Positions 7,214-14,431 of a DNA stretch of 64,000 bases are shown here, in pieces. Under the pieces are notes generated by a model that saw only the letters and a program-made list of their open reading frames with translations, did not search any database and was not told where the DNA came from. The position numbers and the translations under genes were made by a program. Location of the stretch: contig NZ_LZTB01000004.1 in the NCBI RefSeq assembly GCF_001665685.1, positions 1 through 64,000 of the forward strand. Reading direction: 5' to 3'. This DNA comes from Mycobacterium sp. 852013-50091_SCH5140682 (GTDB taxonomy: Bacteria > Actinomycetota > Actinomycetes > Mycobacteriales > Mycobacteriaceae). Position 1 is the first letter of the stretch; every line of letters starts with the position of its first letter.

Positions 7214-8550
7214 GCGCCGAGATCACGTTCGGCTGGCCCACCGCACAACTCACCCGCGATCCTCGGCTCGCCTACAACACCATGTCGAAAACATACGCCC
7301 GCATGGCCTTCGACAGCCTCGTCGATGTCGACCCGACCACCGGGGAGTTGATGCCATGGCTGGCGACGTCGTGGCGGCAGATCGATCCGCTCACCGTCGA
7401 GTTCGCGATCCGCCCGGGTGTCCAGTTCACCGACGGGACACCACTTTCCGCTACCGAGGTCCGCCAGAGCTTCCTGGACGTCCTCGCGCTGCAGCACTCG
7501 CAGCCACCGCCTGCCGCGGTGGCGGCCCTGGCCGGGCTCAAGGACATCCGGGCCACCGACACCACGGTGACCTTCCATTTCGCGCGGCACAACGCAGCAT
7601 TCCTGCGGTCACTCGCCGGGGTGGGCCTCGCGATCAGCAAAGCCGCAGGCGACACGCGGGTGGGCACGGGGTGGCGACCTGCCGACACGTCCGGGGTGCC
7701 CGCGAGATTGAGCGACGGATCTCGCCGGCTCGTCTTCGTGCAGACCGATCACCCGGATACCGACCTCTACGCCGGCGACGCCCCCGGGTACCGGACCATC
7801 GAGTGCCACAACGCCGGCATCACATACGGTCTGTGCCCCAACGCATCCCGCGGACCGCTGACCGATCCGAGGATCAGGCGGGCGCTGTCCCTACTGATCG
7901 ACCACAGCCGGCTACAACCGATCCTGGCGAAAGTCGGCTACCCCACCGCGACCTCGGTCCTCGCTCCCACCACGCTTTATCACCGGGATCTCAGCTCCGA
8001 GCTCACCTACGCTCCCGCTCGGGCCCGTCGCCTGCTGCACGCTGCCGGGGCGACACCCAATCTCACCTTCGAGGTGCTGTTCAACAGCACCTTTTCCCCG
8101 ATCGACGCCGAACTGCTCACCGCGGTCGCCGACCAGTGGTCGCAGCACGGGATCCGGCTGACGCTCGCCGATGTCGATTTCGGCGAGTTGCGGCACCGCC
8201 AGCAGTCCGGCGACTACGACTTCCGGTTCTTCTACTACACCGGTGAAGATCCCGACGTGCTGCGCTACCAGTTCGCCTTCTCGCAGCGAAACATGAACCG
8301 CCGCTTGCAATCCGACGATCTCGATGAGCTCCTCGACGCCCAGCTGAGCTGTGACGATCCCAACGCCCGCCGCAGCATGGTGCACAGCATCCAGGAACTC
8401 ATCGTCGGCCGCGGCCTCTGGTATCCGCTCGCCGACGTGCGCGCCGTCGCCGGCTACCACCCGGACGTCGTCACCGCGGCATGGCTCGACACCGAAGGGC
8501 TCGTTCGGCTCGGGCCTGCCCAGGCAACACGAAAGGCGTACACGCGATGA
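7210..8550 (+). CDS. SBP_bac_5-like solute-binding protein without signal peptide
   Basis: A 446-residue protein with family-5 extracellular solute-binding features (oligopeptide/nickel-binding type): 'YARMAFDSLVDVDPTTGELM', 'PWLATSWRQIDPLTVEFAIR', 'GVQFTDGTPLSATEV' and a C-terminal 'DYDFRFFYYTGEDPDVLRY'. Family members normally begin with a signal peptide and lipobox and are followed by ABC permease genes. This one begins MSAEITFGWPTAQLTRDPRL with no hydrophobic leader or lipobox, and no permease or ATPase lies nearby. ATGA overlaps join it to both the MFS gene and the monooxygenase gene. A cytoplasmic ligand-binding or sensor role is plausible, as in the SgrR C-terminal domain. Periplasmic function would require a missed upstream start, which I do not see. 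Confidence 0.75.
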   Translation: MSAEITFGWPTAQLTRDPRLAYNTMSKTYARMAFDSLVDVDPTTGELMPWLATSWRQIDPLTVEFAIRPGVQFTDGTPLSATEVRQSFLDVLALQHSQPPPAAVAALAGLKDIRATDTTVTFHFARHNAAFLRSLAGVGLAISKAAGDTRVGTGWRPADTSGVPARLSDGSRRLVFVQTDHPDTDLYAGDAPGYRTIECHNAGITYGLCPNASRGPLTDPRIRRALSLLIDHSRLQPILAKVGYPTATSVLAPTTLYHRDLSSELTYAPARARRLLHAAGATPNLTFEVLFNSTFSPIDAELLTAVADQWSQHGIRLTLADVDFGELRHRQQSGDYDFRFFYYTGEDPDVLRYQFAFSQRNMNRRLQSDDLDELLDAQLSCDDPNARRSMVHSIQELIVGRGLWYPLADVRAVAGYHPDVVTAAWLDTEGLVRLGPAQATRKAYTR

Positions 8551-9689
8551 CCGTCGACATTCCCATCGCCATCGTCGGGGCCGGCCTCGGCGGGCTGGCG
8601 GCCGCGGTGGCCCTGCAACACCACGGACACCGCCCGGTGGTGTTCGACAAGACCAGAGAACTCGGCGAGGTCGGTGGCCCCCTCGGCATATCACCGCAGA
8701 CCCTGCGGCTGTTCCAACGCTGGGGCGTTCTCGACGAGTTCGAGCAGATATCCTCGGCTACACCGTACTTCGAGGACCGCGATCAACACGGACTGCTGCT
8801 GAAGGTAACCGATTATGCGGCCGCGCCCGAGGCCGGCGCCGACCACGGCCGGTTCGGCTACGCCGACACCGAGATGGCGCCACGCACCGTGCACCGCGCC
8901 GACCTACACGCGCTGCTGGTGTCGACGGTGGGAACGACCGATATCCGACTCAACCACCGCCTCGCCGACATAGTCGAGCACGACGATCACGTCGAGTTGA
9001 TCTTCACAGACGGAGCGACTGCCCGGGCGGGGCTGGTCATCGGCGCGGACGGACTGCGCTCAACGGTACGAAAACTGTTCAGCCAGGCCGATATGCACTA
9101 CTGCGGGTCGGTGATCTTCCGAGCCGTCAGTCCGGCGGCGTGCCTGCACGACCTGGGACCCAACGACCGACTGCGGGCCTGGCACTCTGCGGACCGGGCC
9201 AAGCACATGATCACCATGCCGGTGCGGGCCGGGCGGCAGGTGGCGGTGGACGCGACCCTCGGGGTCGACGAACCGCCGGCGCACCTCTGGTCGGCGCGTG
9301 CCGATACCGAAGCGCTGGCCCGGCAGTTCGACGAGTTCGACCCCGTGGTGCCGCGGATGATCCGGGCCGCGACCAGTCCGGTGTTCATGCACCCGGTCTA
9401 CGACCGCGACCCGATCGAGCGGTGGACCACACGACGGATCGCGCTGCTCGGCGACGCCGCGCACCCGATGACGCCGTTCGGTGGGCAGGGCGCCAATCAG
9501 GCGATCCAAGATGCCGGAGAGTTGGCCACCCAACTCGACGGGGTGCGCGCCGGATCCTATGCCGAGGCCCTGCAGCGGTATCAACGCGTGAGAACCGAGC
9601 AGACCGCCGAAATCCAGCGCGCTGCACGCGGTTATGCCGACCGTCGGGCCAGGATTGTGACCCGGCTCGCCGACATCGTCGGCGGCTGA
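8547..9689 (+). CDS. FAD-dependent aromatic-type monooxygenase
   Basis: A 380-residue class A flavoprotein monooxygenase of the salicylate/6-hydroxynicotinate hydroxylase type. The dinucleotide motif GAGLGG is at residues 10-15, the DG motif is in VIGADGLRSTVRK, and the GD motif is in LLGDAAHPMTPFGGQGANQA. It would hydroxylate an aromatic or enolised substrate using NAD(P)H and O2. The start ATG overlaps the SBP-like gene stop by 4 bases. It ends 1 base from the stop of the converging DapA-like gene, so no terminator separates the two opposing units. The substrate is presumably the same as, or a precursor of, what the coupled MFS protein moves. Confidence 0.85.
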   Translation: MTVDIPIAIVGAGLGGLAAAVALQHHGHRPVVFDKTRELGEVGGPLGISPQTLRLFQRWGVLDEFEQISSATPYFEDRDQHGLLLKVTDYAAAPEAGADHGRFGYADTEMAPRTVHRADLHALLVSTVGTTDIRLNHRLADIVEHDDHVELIFTDGATARAGLVIGADGLRSTVRKLFSQADMHYCGSVIFRAVSPAACLHDLGPNDRLRAWHSADRAKHMITMPVRAGRQVAVDATLGVDEPPAHLWSARADTEALARQFDEFDPVVPRMIRAATSPVFMHPVYDRDPIERWTTRRIALLGDAAHPMTPFGGQGANQAIQDAGELATQLDGVRAGSYAEALQRYQRVRTEQTAEIQRAARGYADRRARIVTRLADIVGG

Positions 9690-9690
9690 G

Positions 9691-10575
9691 TCACGAGATC
9701 TTCAGCAGCCGGCCCAGTTCAGTGCGGTCACTGTCGTCCAGCGGGAGCAGCGGCAACCTGGGTACCCCGACGCCCTGGCCGAGCAGGTCGAGGCCACCTT
9801 TGATGGTGGTGGGCAAGCCGCCGGCCACGATGAATTCCAGCAGTGGCTTGAATTCGGTGTAGATGGCCTCGGCCTTCGTCCAGTCCCCCGCCTGTGCGGC
9901 CGCGTACAGGTCCAGACACGGCTGCGGCAGCAGGTTGGGCGCTGCCGTGCACCATCCCTTGGCCCCCGCCTTGAAAGCCTTGAGGATCATCGGATTACTG
10001 CCGTTGTAGAACGGCAGTTGCCCGTCGGTGAGCTCGGTCATGCGTTCCATGCGGGTGATGTCGCCCGTGGATTCCTTCACCATCGTGACGTTGTCGATCT
10101 CGTTGAACATCCGCACGAGAAGTTCAGGGCTCATGTCGATGCCACTGGTCGCGGGGTTGTTGTACACCATGATCGGGATGTCGATCGCTGCCCCGACAGA
10201 TGCGTAGTGCTGGGCGATCTCGCGTTCGGAGAGCTTCCAGTAGGAGATGGGCAGGATCATCACCGCGTCGGCCCCGGCACGCTGCGCATACTGAGCGCGG
10301 CGGATGGTGTTGGCGGTGGTGAGGTCGGAGGCGCCGATGATGACGGGCACCCGGCCGTTGACCACGTCGGTGGTGATGTCGATGACGGCGTCGTACTCGG
10401 GTTCGCTCAGGTACGCAGACTCGCCTGTGCTGCCGAGCGGGACGATGCCGTGCGCCCCGGTGTCGACCAACCGATCGACGAGCGCGGCGAGTTTACCGGT
10501 GTCGACCTCGTCGTCCGCGGTGAAAGGCGTGACCGGGTACGCGAGAATTCCGTGAATATCGTTGTCTTTGGCCAT
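9691..10575 (-). CDS. DapA/NAL-superfamily lyase (dihydrodipicolinate synthase-like)
   Basis: A 294-residue class I aldolase-type enzyme. The pyruvate carboxylate-binding loop PLGSTGESAYL is at residues 46-56, catalytic Tyr138 is in VYNNP, and the Schiff-base Lys167 is in MVKEST. The start is ATG 10575, preceded by GAGGAA. Because it sits 11 bases after a class II aldolase gene and under a dedicated XRE-cupin regulator, a catabolic retro-aldol or dehydratase role on a 2-keto-3-deoxy acid is more likely than lysine biosynthesis. The Asn-Pro-Ala-Thr-Ser stretch after the catalytic Tyr does not by itself identify a known substrate group. Confidence 0.8.
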   Translation of the reverse strand: MAKDNDIHGILAYPVTPFTADDEVDTGKLAALVDRLVDTGAHGIVPLGSTGESAYLSEPEYDAVIDITTDVVNGRVPVIIGASDLTTANTIRRAQYAQRAGADAVMILPISYWKLSEREIAQHYASVGAAIDIPIMVYNNPATSGIDMSPELLVRMFNEIDNVTMVKESTGDITRMERMTELTDGQLPFYNGSNPMILKAFKAGAKGWCTAAPNLLPQPCLDLYAAAQAGDWTKAEAIYTEFKPLLEFIVAGGLPTTIKGGLDLLGQGVGVPRLPLLPLDDSDRTELGRLLKIS

Positions 10576-10586
10576 GTTCAGATTCC

Positions 10587-11393
10587 TCAGTGGTTGTCGG
10601 GCTGATCGCCGGTCAGGGCGTCGGGGTGACGCACCAGGGCGCGTCGGGCGTAGTAGGCGAAGTTGGCCTGGCTGCGCTTGGGGCGCAAGGTCCAGTCGTG
10701 GGCTTCGCGGGCCAGGCGCGGGGGCAGTTCGGCGATGGCGCCCGCTGCCATGGCGGCCAGTTGCAGTTTCGCGGCGCGTTCGATCAGCATCGCCAGCGAG
10801 CACGCTTCTTCGACGCTGGCGCCTGCGACGACATGGCCGTGGTGTGCGAGCAGGATGGCCTTCTTGTCTCCCAGTGCGGCACTGATGATCTCGCCTTCTT
10901 CATTGCCCACCGGGACGCCGGGCCAGTCGGGCAGGAACGCGCAGTCGTCGTACAGCGGTGCCATGTCCATCTGTGAAACCTGCAGGGGCACTTCGAGCAT
11001 GGACAGCGCAGCCACGTGGAACGGATGAGTGTGCACGATGCACTGCACGTCCGGGCGGGCCCGGTAGATCCATGAGTGGAACCGGTTGGCGGGGTTGGCC
11101 ATACCCTGCCCATCCAGGACGTTGAGATCCTCGTCGACGAGCAGCATGTTGGCATCGGTGATCTCGTCGAACCCGAGCCCGAGCTGCTGGGTATAGTACG
11201 TTCCGGGCTTCTCGGCGCGCGCGGTGATCTGACCGGCCAGGCCCGAGTCATGACCTGCGTCGAACAACGCCCGGCAGGTCAATGCCAGTTTCTGGCGGGT
11301 GGTGAGCGGCGAGTCCTGCACGTGGCTGGACAGCGCATCCAGCGCGCGTTGCATCAACACCTGTTTGGAGTCACCAAGGGTGGTGGCAGTCAT
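10587..11393 (-). CDS. Class II aldolase/adducin family protein
   Basis: A 268-residue zinc-dependent aldolase or decarboxylase-like protein. The zinc His pair is in CIVHTHPFHVAAL (His121, His123) and a third His lies in LLAHHGHVVAG (about 184-187). ATG 11393 is taken as the start; upstream in-frame codons would run through the 29-bp operator, which argues against the longer form. It is the first gene of a two-gene unit with the DapA-like lyase. Members of the family act on L-fuculose/rhamnulose phosphates, methylthioribulose phosphate or related ketoses, but here no kinase is present, so the substrate may be unphosphorylated. Confidence 0.8.
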   Translation of the reverse strand: MTATTLGDSKQVLMQRALDALSSHVQDSPLTTRQKLALTCRALFDAGHDSGLAGQITARAEKPGTYYTQQLGLGFDEITDANMLLVDEDLNVLDGQGMANPANRFHSWIYRARPDVQCIVHTHPFHVAALSMLEVPLQVSQMDMAPLYDDCAFLPDWPGVPVGNEEGEIISAALGDKKAILLAHHGHVVAGASVEEACSLAMLIERAAKLQLAAMAAGAIAELPPRLAREAHDWTLRPKRSQANFAYYARRALVRHPDALTGDQPDNH

Positions 11394-11434
11394 GTCAAAC
11401 GCCTTTCCGGGACCGTGCGAAGCGACACAAGAGC

Positions 11435-11463
11435 GACGATAGGACACTTTGTGTCCTATCGTC
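11435..11463. promoter_or_regulatory. 29-bp perfect operator palindrome upstream of aldolase operon
   Basis: Arms GACGATAGGACAC (11435-11447) and GTGTCCTATCGTC (11451-11463) are perfectly complementary over 13 bp around a TTT spacer. The site is 42 bases upstream of the aldolase start and 31 bases after the regulator gene stop. The inner core GGACAC-N3-GTGTC is found again at 12081-12095 before the regulator gene. Confidence 0.75.
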
Positions 11464-11494
11464 AATAGTGTGTTTCCGCGGCCCCCGGCGGTCG

Positions 11495-12028
11495 TCAGCC
11501 CGGTCGCGAGCGGCCGAAGTCGGCCTGCGCGACCACCAGCACTTCGCTACGCGCCGAGCCCCGCTGGCGCAACTGGTGCGGCTGCGCGGCGTCGAAGTAC
11601 GCACAGTCGCCGGTGTCCAGCGGGATGATCTCGTCGGCATAACGCAGCTCGACCGAACCCGCGTGGACGAAGACCATCTCCTGCCCGACATGGGCCGGGT
11701 GCGGATGCTCGCTGAACTCCCGTGTGGGATGAACAATGAAGGGCGACATCGCCTTTCCCAGCATGCCCGCGGCAACCGCGTGGTAGCGGCCTGCCGGGCG
11801 GTCCCCGGCCCGGTCCACGGACAGCGTCGTCACCTCGGGATCTTCGGAGAACAACTGTGCGACATCGACGTCGAGGACACGGGCCACCTTCATCGCCACC
11901 GCGATCGAGGGCGTGGAGCGCTGCCGTTCGATCTTCGACAGGTAACTCTTGGTCAACCCGGTCGCCTCGGCAAGTTCCTCAAGCGTCATTCCCCGTTGCT
12001 GACGCACTGAGCGCAGCAGAGCACTCAT
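11495..12028 (-). CDS. XRE-family regulator with C-terminal cupin
   Basis: A 177-residue regulator. The N-terminal HTH_3 domain (about residues 5-58: MTLEELAEATGLTKSYLSKI, then ERQRSTPSIAVAMKVARVL) is joined to a C-terminal cupin_2 domain (about 100-170: HPHPAHVGQEMVFVHAGSVE, then 'PLDTGDCAYFDAAQPHQLRQ'). Such proteins sense small metabolites through the cupin barrel. It lies immediately upstream of the aldolase/DapA-like unit on the same strand. Two palindromes with a common GGACAC-N3-GTGTC core, one in front of its own gene and one in front of the aldolase gene, fit autoregulation plus control of that unit. Confidence 0.88.
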   Translation of the reverse strand: MSALLRSVRQQRGMTLEELAEATGLTKSYLSKIERQRSTPSIAVAMKVARVLDVDVAQLFSEDPEVTTLSVDRAGDRPAGRYHAVAAGMLGKAMSPFIVHPTREFSEHPHPAHVGQEMVFVHAGSVELRYADEIIPLDTGDCAYFDAAQPHQLRQRGSARSEVLVVAQADFGRSRPG

Positions 12029-12080
12029 CGCACCTCCCGCATTCCTGTCGACGCCAGCCGAGTTTACCTACCCGCCGATC

Positions 12081-12095
12081 GGACACCAGGTGTCA
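12081..12095. promoter_or_regulatory. Second copy of the GGACAC-N3-GTGTC operator
   Basis: GGACACCAGGTGTCA has the same half-sites and 3-base spacer as the 29-bp palindrome at 11435-11463, with shorter arms. It lies 53 bases upstream of the XRE-cupin start and 72 bases before the divergent SDR gene, so it may affect both. Confidence 0.65.
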
Positions 12096-12167
12096 TGACA
12101 ACACCCTGGCCTCGACTACGGGATGTCAAGGGTCCGAAGTCTCCGTGGCCCGTCCAGGCTTGGCTGC

Positions 12168-12890
12168 ATGGAATTGGCACAACACACGGCCCTCGTCACC
12201 GGCGGAACCGCGGGAATCGGGCTGGCCTCGGCCCGTCTGCTGGCCCGCGCGGGCGCGTCGGTGGTGATCACGGGACGTGACCCGGTCCGCGGGGCGGCTG
12301 CCGCCAACAGCATCGGGGCGGGAACGCGGTTCATCCGGGCCGACATGGCTGACATCGATTCGGTGAACGACCTTGTGCGGCACTTCGACAAGGTGGATAT
12401 CGTGGTTAACAACGCAGCGAACTTCCCTGCCGCGTTGACCGTCGACCAGAAGGTCACAACCTTCGAAAAGACCTTCCACACCAATGTCCGCGGCGCGTAT
12501 TTCCTGGCAGCCGGACTGGTACCCGGCATGCTCGAACGAGGCAGTGGCAGCGTCGTCAACGTGACCACCATGGTCGCGATGAAAGGGGTCCCCGGCGCAT
12601 CGGCCTATAGCGCGTCGAAGGCGGCATTGGAATCCCTGACCCGCACCTGGGCCGCCGAGTTCGGTCCGTACGGTGTCCGGGTCAACAGTGTCGCTCCCGG
12701 GCCTACCAAAACCGAAGGCGTCGAAGCGGAATGGGGCGACACCAACGAGGAACTCGGCCGCTCGCTGCCGCTGGGACGCACCGCAAGCCCCGAAGAGATC
12801 GCCGAGGCAGTGCTGTTCCTGGCATCGCCGCGGTCCAGTTTCATCACCGGCTCCACGCTGCATGCCGACGGCGGCGGAACCGCCATCTGA
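12168..12890 (+). CDS. SDR-family oxidoreductase
   Basis: A 240-residue classical short-chain dehydrogenase. The cofactor motif TGGTAGIG is at residues 11-18, NNAA at 81-84, and the catalytic pair Tyr147/Lys151 is in YSASK. The usual catalytic Ser position reads NVTTMVA, so a Thr may stand in. The C-terminal 'HADGG' is typical. The ATG at 12168 is used because upstream in-frame codons cross the divergent promoter. It is divergent from the XRE-cupin gene and is followed 19 bases later by a gene for an amidotransferase-like protein. Substrate unknown. Confidence 0.8.
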   Translation: MELAQHTALVTGGTAGIGLASARLLARAGASVVITGRDPVRGAAAANSIGAGTRFIRADMADIDSVNDLVRHFDKVDIVVNNAANFPAALTVDQKVTTFEKTFHTNVRGAYFLAAGLVPGMLERGSGSVVNVTTMVAMKGVPGASAYSASKAALESLTRTWAAEFGPYGVRVNSVAPGPTKTEGVEAEWGDTNEELGRSLPLGRTASPEEIAEAVLFLASPRSSFITGSTLHADGGGTAI

Positions 12891-12909
12891 CGATCGGGGG
12901 AACGAAGCT

Positions 12910-13758
12910 ATGTCGAACATACTGCTGCAGACGACAATTCCGGCGACTCACGATGATTGGGACGTCAGCCGCTTTTCCTTGCTCGCCGCCGAACTACGCG
13001 CCGCGGGCCACGACGTGACGGCTCGCAACCGGGCCTGCGACGACGATGACCCGGTTCTGCGGCACCTCGACGAAGGTGAGTTCGACCAACTCTGGTTACT
13101 GGCGGTCGACGTGGGCGACGGGCTCACCGAGACCGAATGCGCCGCGATCGGCCGGTTTCGTGCTCGGGGCGGCGGGGTGCTCACCGCGCGCGACCATCAG
13201 CAGCTGGGCAGCTGTCTGCGACAACTCGGTTCCCTGGGCACGGTCAATCAGTTCCACGACGAGGCCGTCGACCCCGCCACGATGTGCGACGACCAGGACA
13301 ATCCCGACATCTCCTGGCCCAATTACCATTCCGGCGCCAATGGCGACTACCAGCCGGTATTCGTCGACGGATCGGGGCATGAGCTGCTACGGACGACGCG
13401 GACGGCGAGCGGCCGGATCGAGTGGTTCCCCGCCCATCCGCACGAGGGTCTGGTGGCGCTCGCCGGCCCCCACAGCCAGGTGCTTGCTCAGGGCCGCAGC
13501 ACGTCCACCGGTCGGCGCTTCAACTTGGCTGTCCTGATTGACGGCGAGCGGGCCCCGGACGGCAGGCCCCTCGGACGAGCCTTGGCGGTGTCGACGTTTC
13601 ACCACTTCGCCGACTACAACTGGGATATTGACTGCGGTGCGCCCACTTTCGTCACCGAAGCCCCCGGGGACCAGATCAAGTCCGATCCGGCTCGGCTCGA
13701 CATCTTCAAGGACTACGTCCGCAACATCGCCGTGTGGCTGACACCGGCACCCCGGTAA
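12910..13758 (+). CDS. Hypothetical protein, glutamine-amidotransferase/ThuA-like fold
   Basis: A 282-residue protein of unknown function. A flavodoxin/GATase-like core is suggested by the N-terminal MSNILLQTTIPATHDDWDVS, by 'DQLWLLAVDVGDGLTETECA' and by RFRARGGGVLTARDHQQLG, in which an Asp-His replaces the Cys nucleophile of true glutaminases. Later segments (SWPNYHSGANGDYQPVFVDG; GRIEWFPAHPHEG; ALAVSTFHHFADYNWDIDCG) are rich in His, Asp and Trp and might form a metal or ligand site. It is probably co-transcribed with the upstream SDR. ThuA-like sugar-pathway proteins are the closest structural idea I have; no activity can be stated. Confidence 0.6.
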   Translation: MSNILLQTTIPATHDDWDVSRFSLLAAELRAAGHDVTARNRACDDDDPVLRHLDEGEFDQLWLLAVDVGDGLTETECAAIGRFRARGGGVLTARDHQQLGSCLRQLGSLGTVNQFHDEAVDPATMCDDQDNPDISWPNYHSGANGDYQPVFVDGSGHELLRTTRTASGRIEWFPAHPHEGLVALAGPHSQVLAQGRSTSTGRRFNLAVLIDGERAPDGRPLGRALAVSTFHHFADYNWDIDCGAPTFVTEAPGDQIKSDPARLDIFKDYVRNIAVWLTPAPR

Positions 13759-13765
13759 TCGGCTC

Positions 13766-14251
13766 TCATCTCGGTTCCTCAGCCAGCTTCTCCAGCAGCG
13801 GCGTCAGTCTGAAGTCGACGAGCTTGCGCATGACGAGCGACGTGGTGGTCTGCTCGACGCCGTCGATGTCGAGTATCCGGCCGGCGACCCGGTAGAGGTC
13901 GTCGGCCTCGCGGGCGACCACATGGATCAGTAGATCGGTTGCGCCTGCGAGCCCCTGCACTTCCACGACTTCGGGAACCTGCTCAAGCTCCCGGGCGATG
14001 GCAGCGAGCTTGTGCTGCGTGACGCGGGTCAGGATGAACGCGGTCAACGGGTAGCCCAGGGTGGCGGGGTCGATGCGCCGTTCGAACGAACGGAGGACGC
14101 CGAGCCGTTCCAATTTGTTGATGCGAGCCTGGACGGTGTTTCGCGAGAGCCGCGTCCTGTCGGCCAACGCGATCACGGTGGCCCGAGGATCGTCGTTGAG
14201 TGCGTTGAGGATCCGAGCATCCAGGGCGTCGATTCTGGTTTCCGTGGTCAA
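13766..14251 (-). CDS. Lrp/AsnC-family regulator
   Basis: A 161-residue feast/famine regulator with an N-terminal winged HTH (DARILNALNDDPRATVIALA, then DRTRLSRNTVQARINKLERL) and a C-terminal RAM/AsnC ligand-binding domain (LTAFILTRVTQHKLAAIA through VEQTTTSLVMRKLVD). I place the start at TTG 14251 because GGAGG (14260-14264) stands 8 bases before it; the frame can be extended five codons to 14266 but the ribosome site would then be inside the gene. It is divergent from the E1 gene. In Pseudomonas putida the Lrp-type MdeR stands next to mdeAB, where mdeB encodes an AceE-like 2-oxobutyrate dehydrogenase E1, a similar arrangement. Confidence 0.88.
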   Translation of the reverse strand: MTTETRIDALDARILNALNDDPRATVIALADRTRLSRNTVQARINKLERLGVLRSFERRIDPATLGYPLTAFILTRVTQHKLAAIARELEQVPEVVEVQGLAGATDLLIHVVAREADDLYRVAGRILDIDGVEQTTTSLVMRKLVDFRLTPLLEKLAEEPR

Positions 14252-14321
14252 AATGACAACCTCCAACCGTCTGGCCGATCACCCATCTCAGCAAAATGCT
14301 CAGTAGACTGGCGCGGACTTG

Positions 14322-14338
14322 TCCAAAGTGTAGTTGGA
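14322..14338. promoter_or_regulatory. Small inverted repeat in the Lrp/E1 divergent promoter
   Basis: TCCAA (14322-14326) and TTGGA (14334-14338), 7 bases apart, lie midway between the divergent Lrp and E1 genes. Lrp-type proteins bind short degenerate palindromes, so this is a candidate, but arms of 5 bp occur often by chance. Confidence 0.3.
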
Positions 14339-14431
14339 TGGTCGACTTGATAGCGAGTTCTGCACCCCTCGGAGCTCCTACGGCCGTTTCGGGGCCGGAC
14401 GATCTGGAACTCCTACGCAAGGAAGCCACTG

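Noticed and set aside
9691..10575. Lysine biosynthetic dapA
   Set aside because: Operon with a class II aldolase and a dedicated XRE-cupin regulator points to catabolism; no lysine or cell-wall genes are near.
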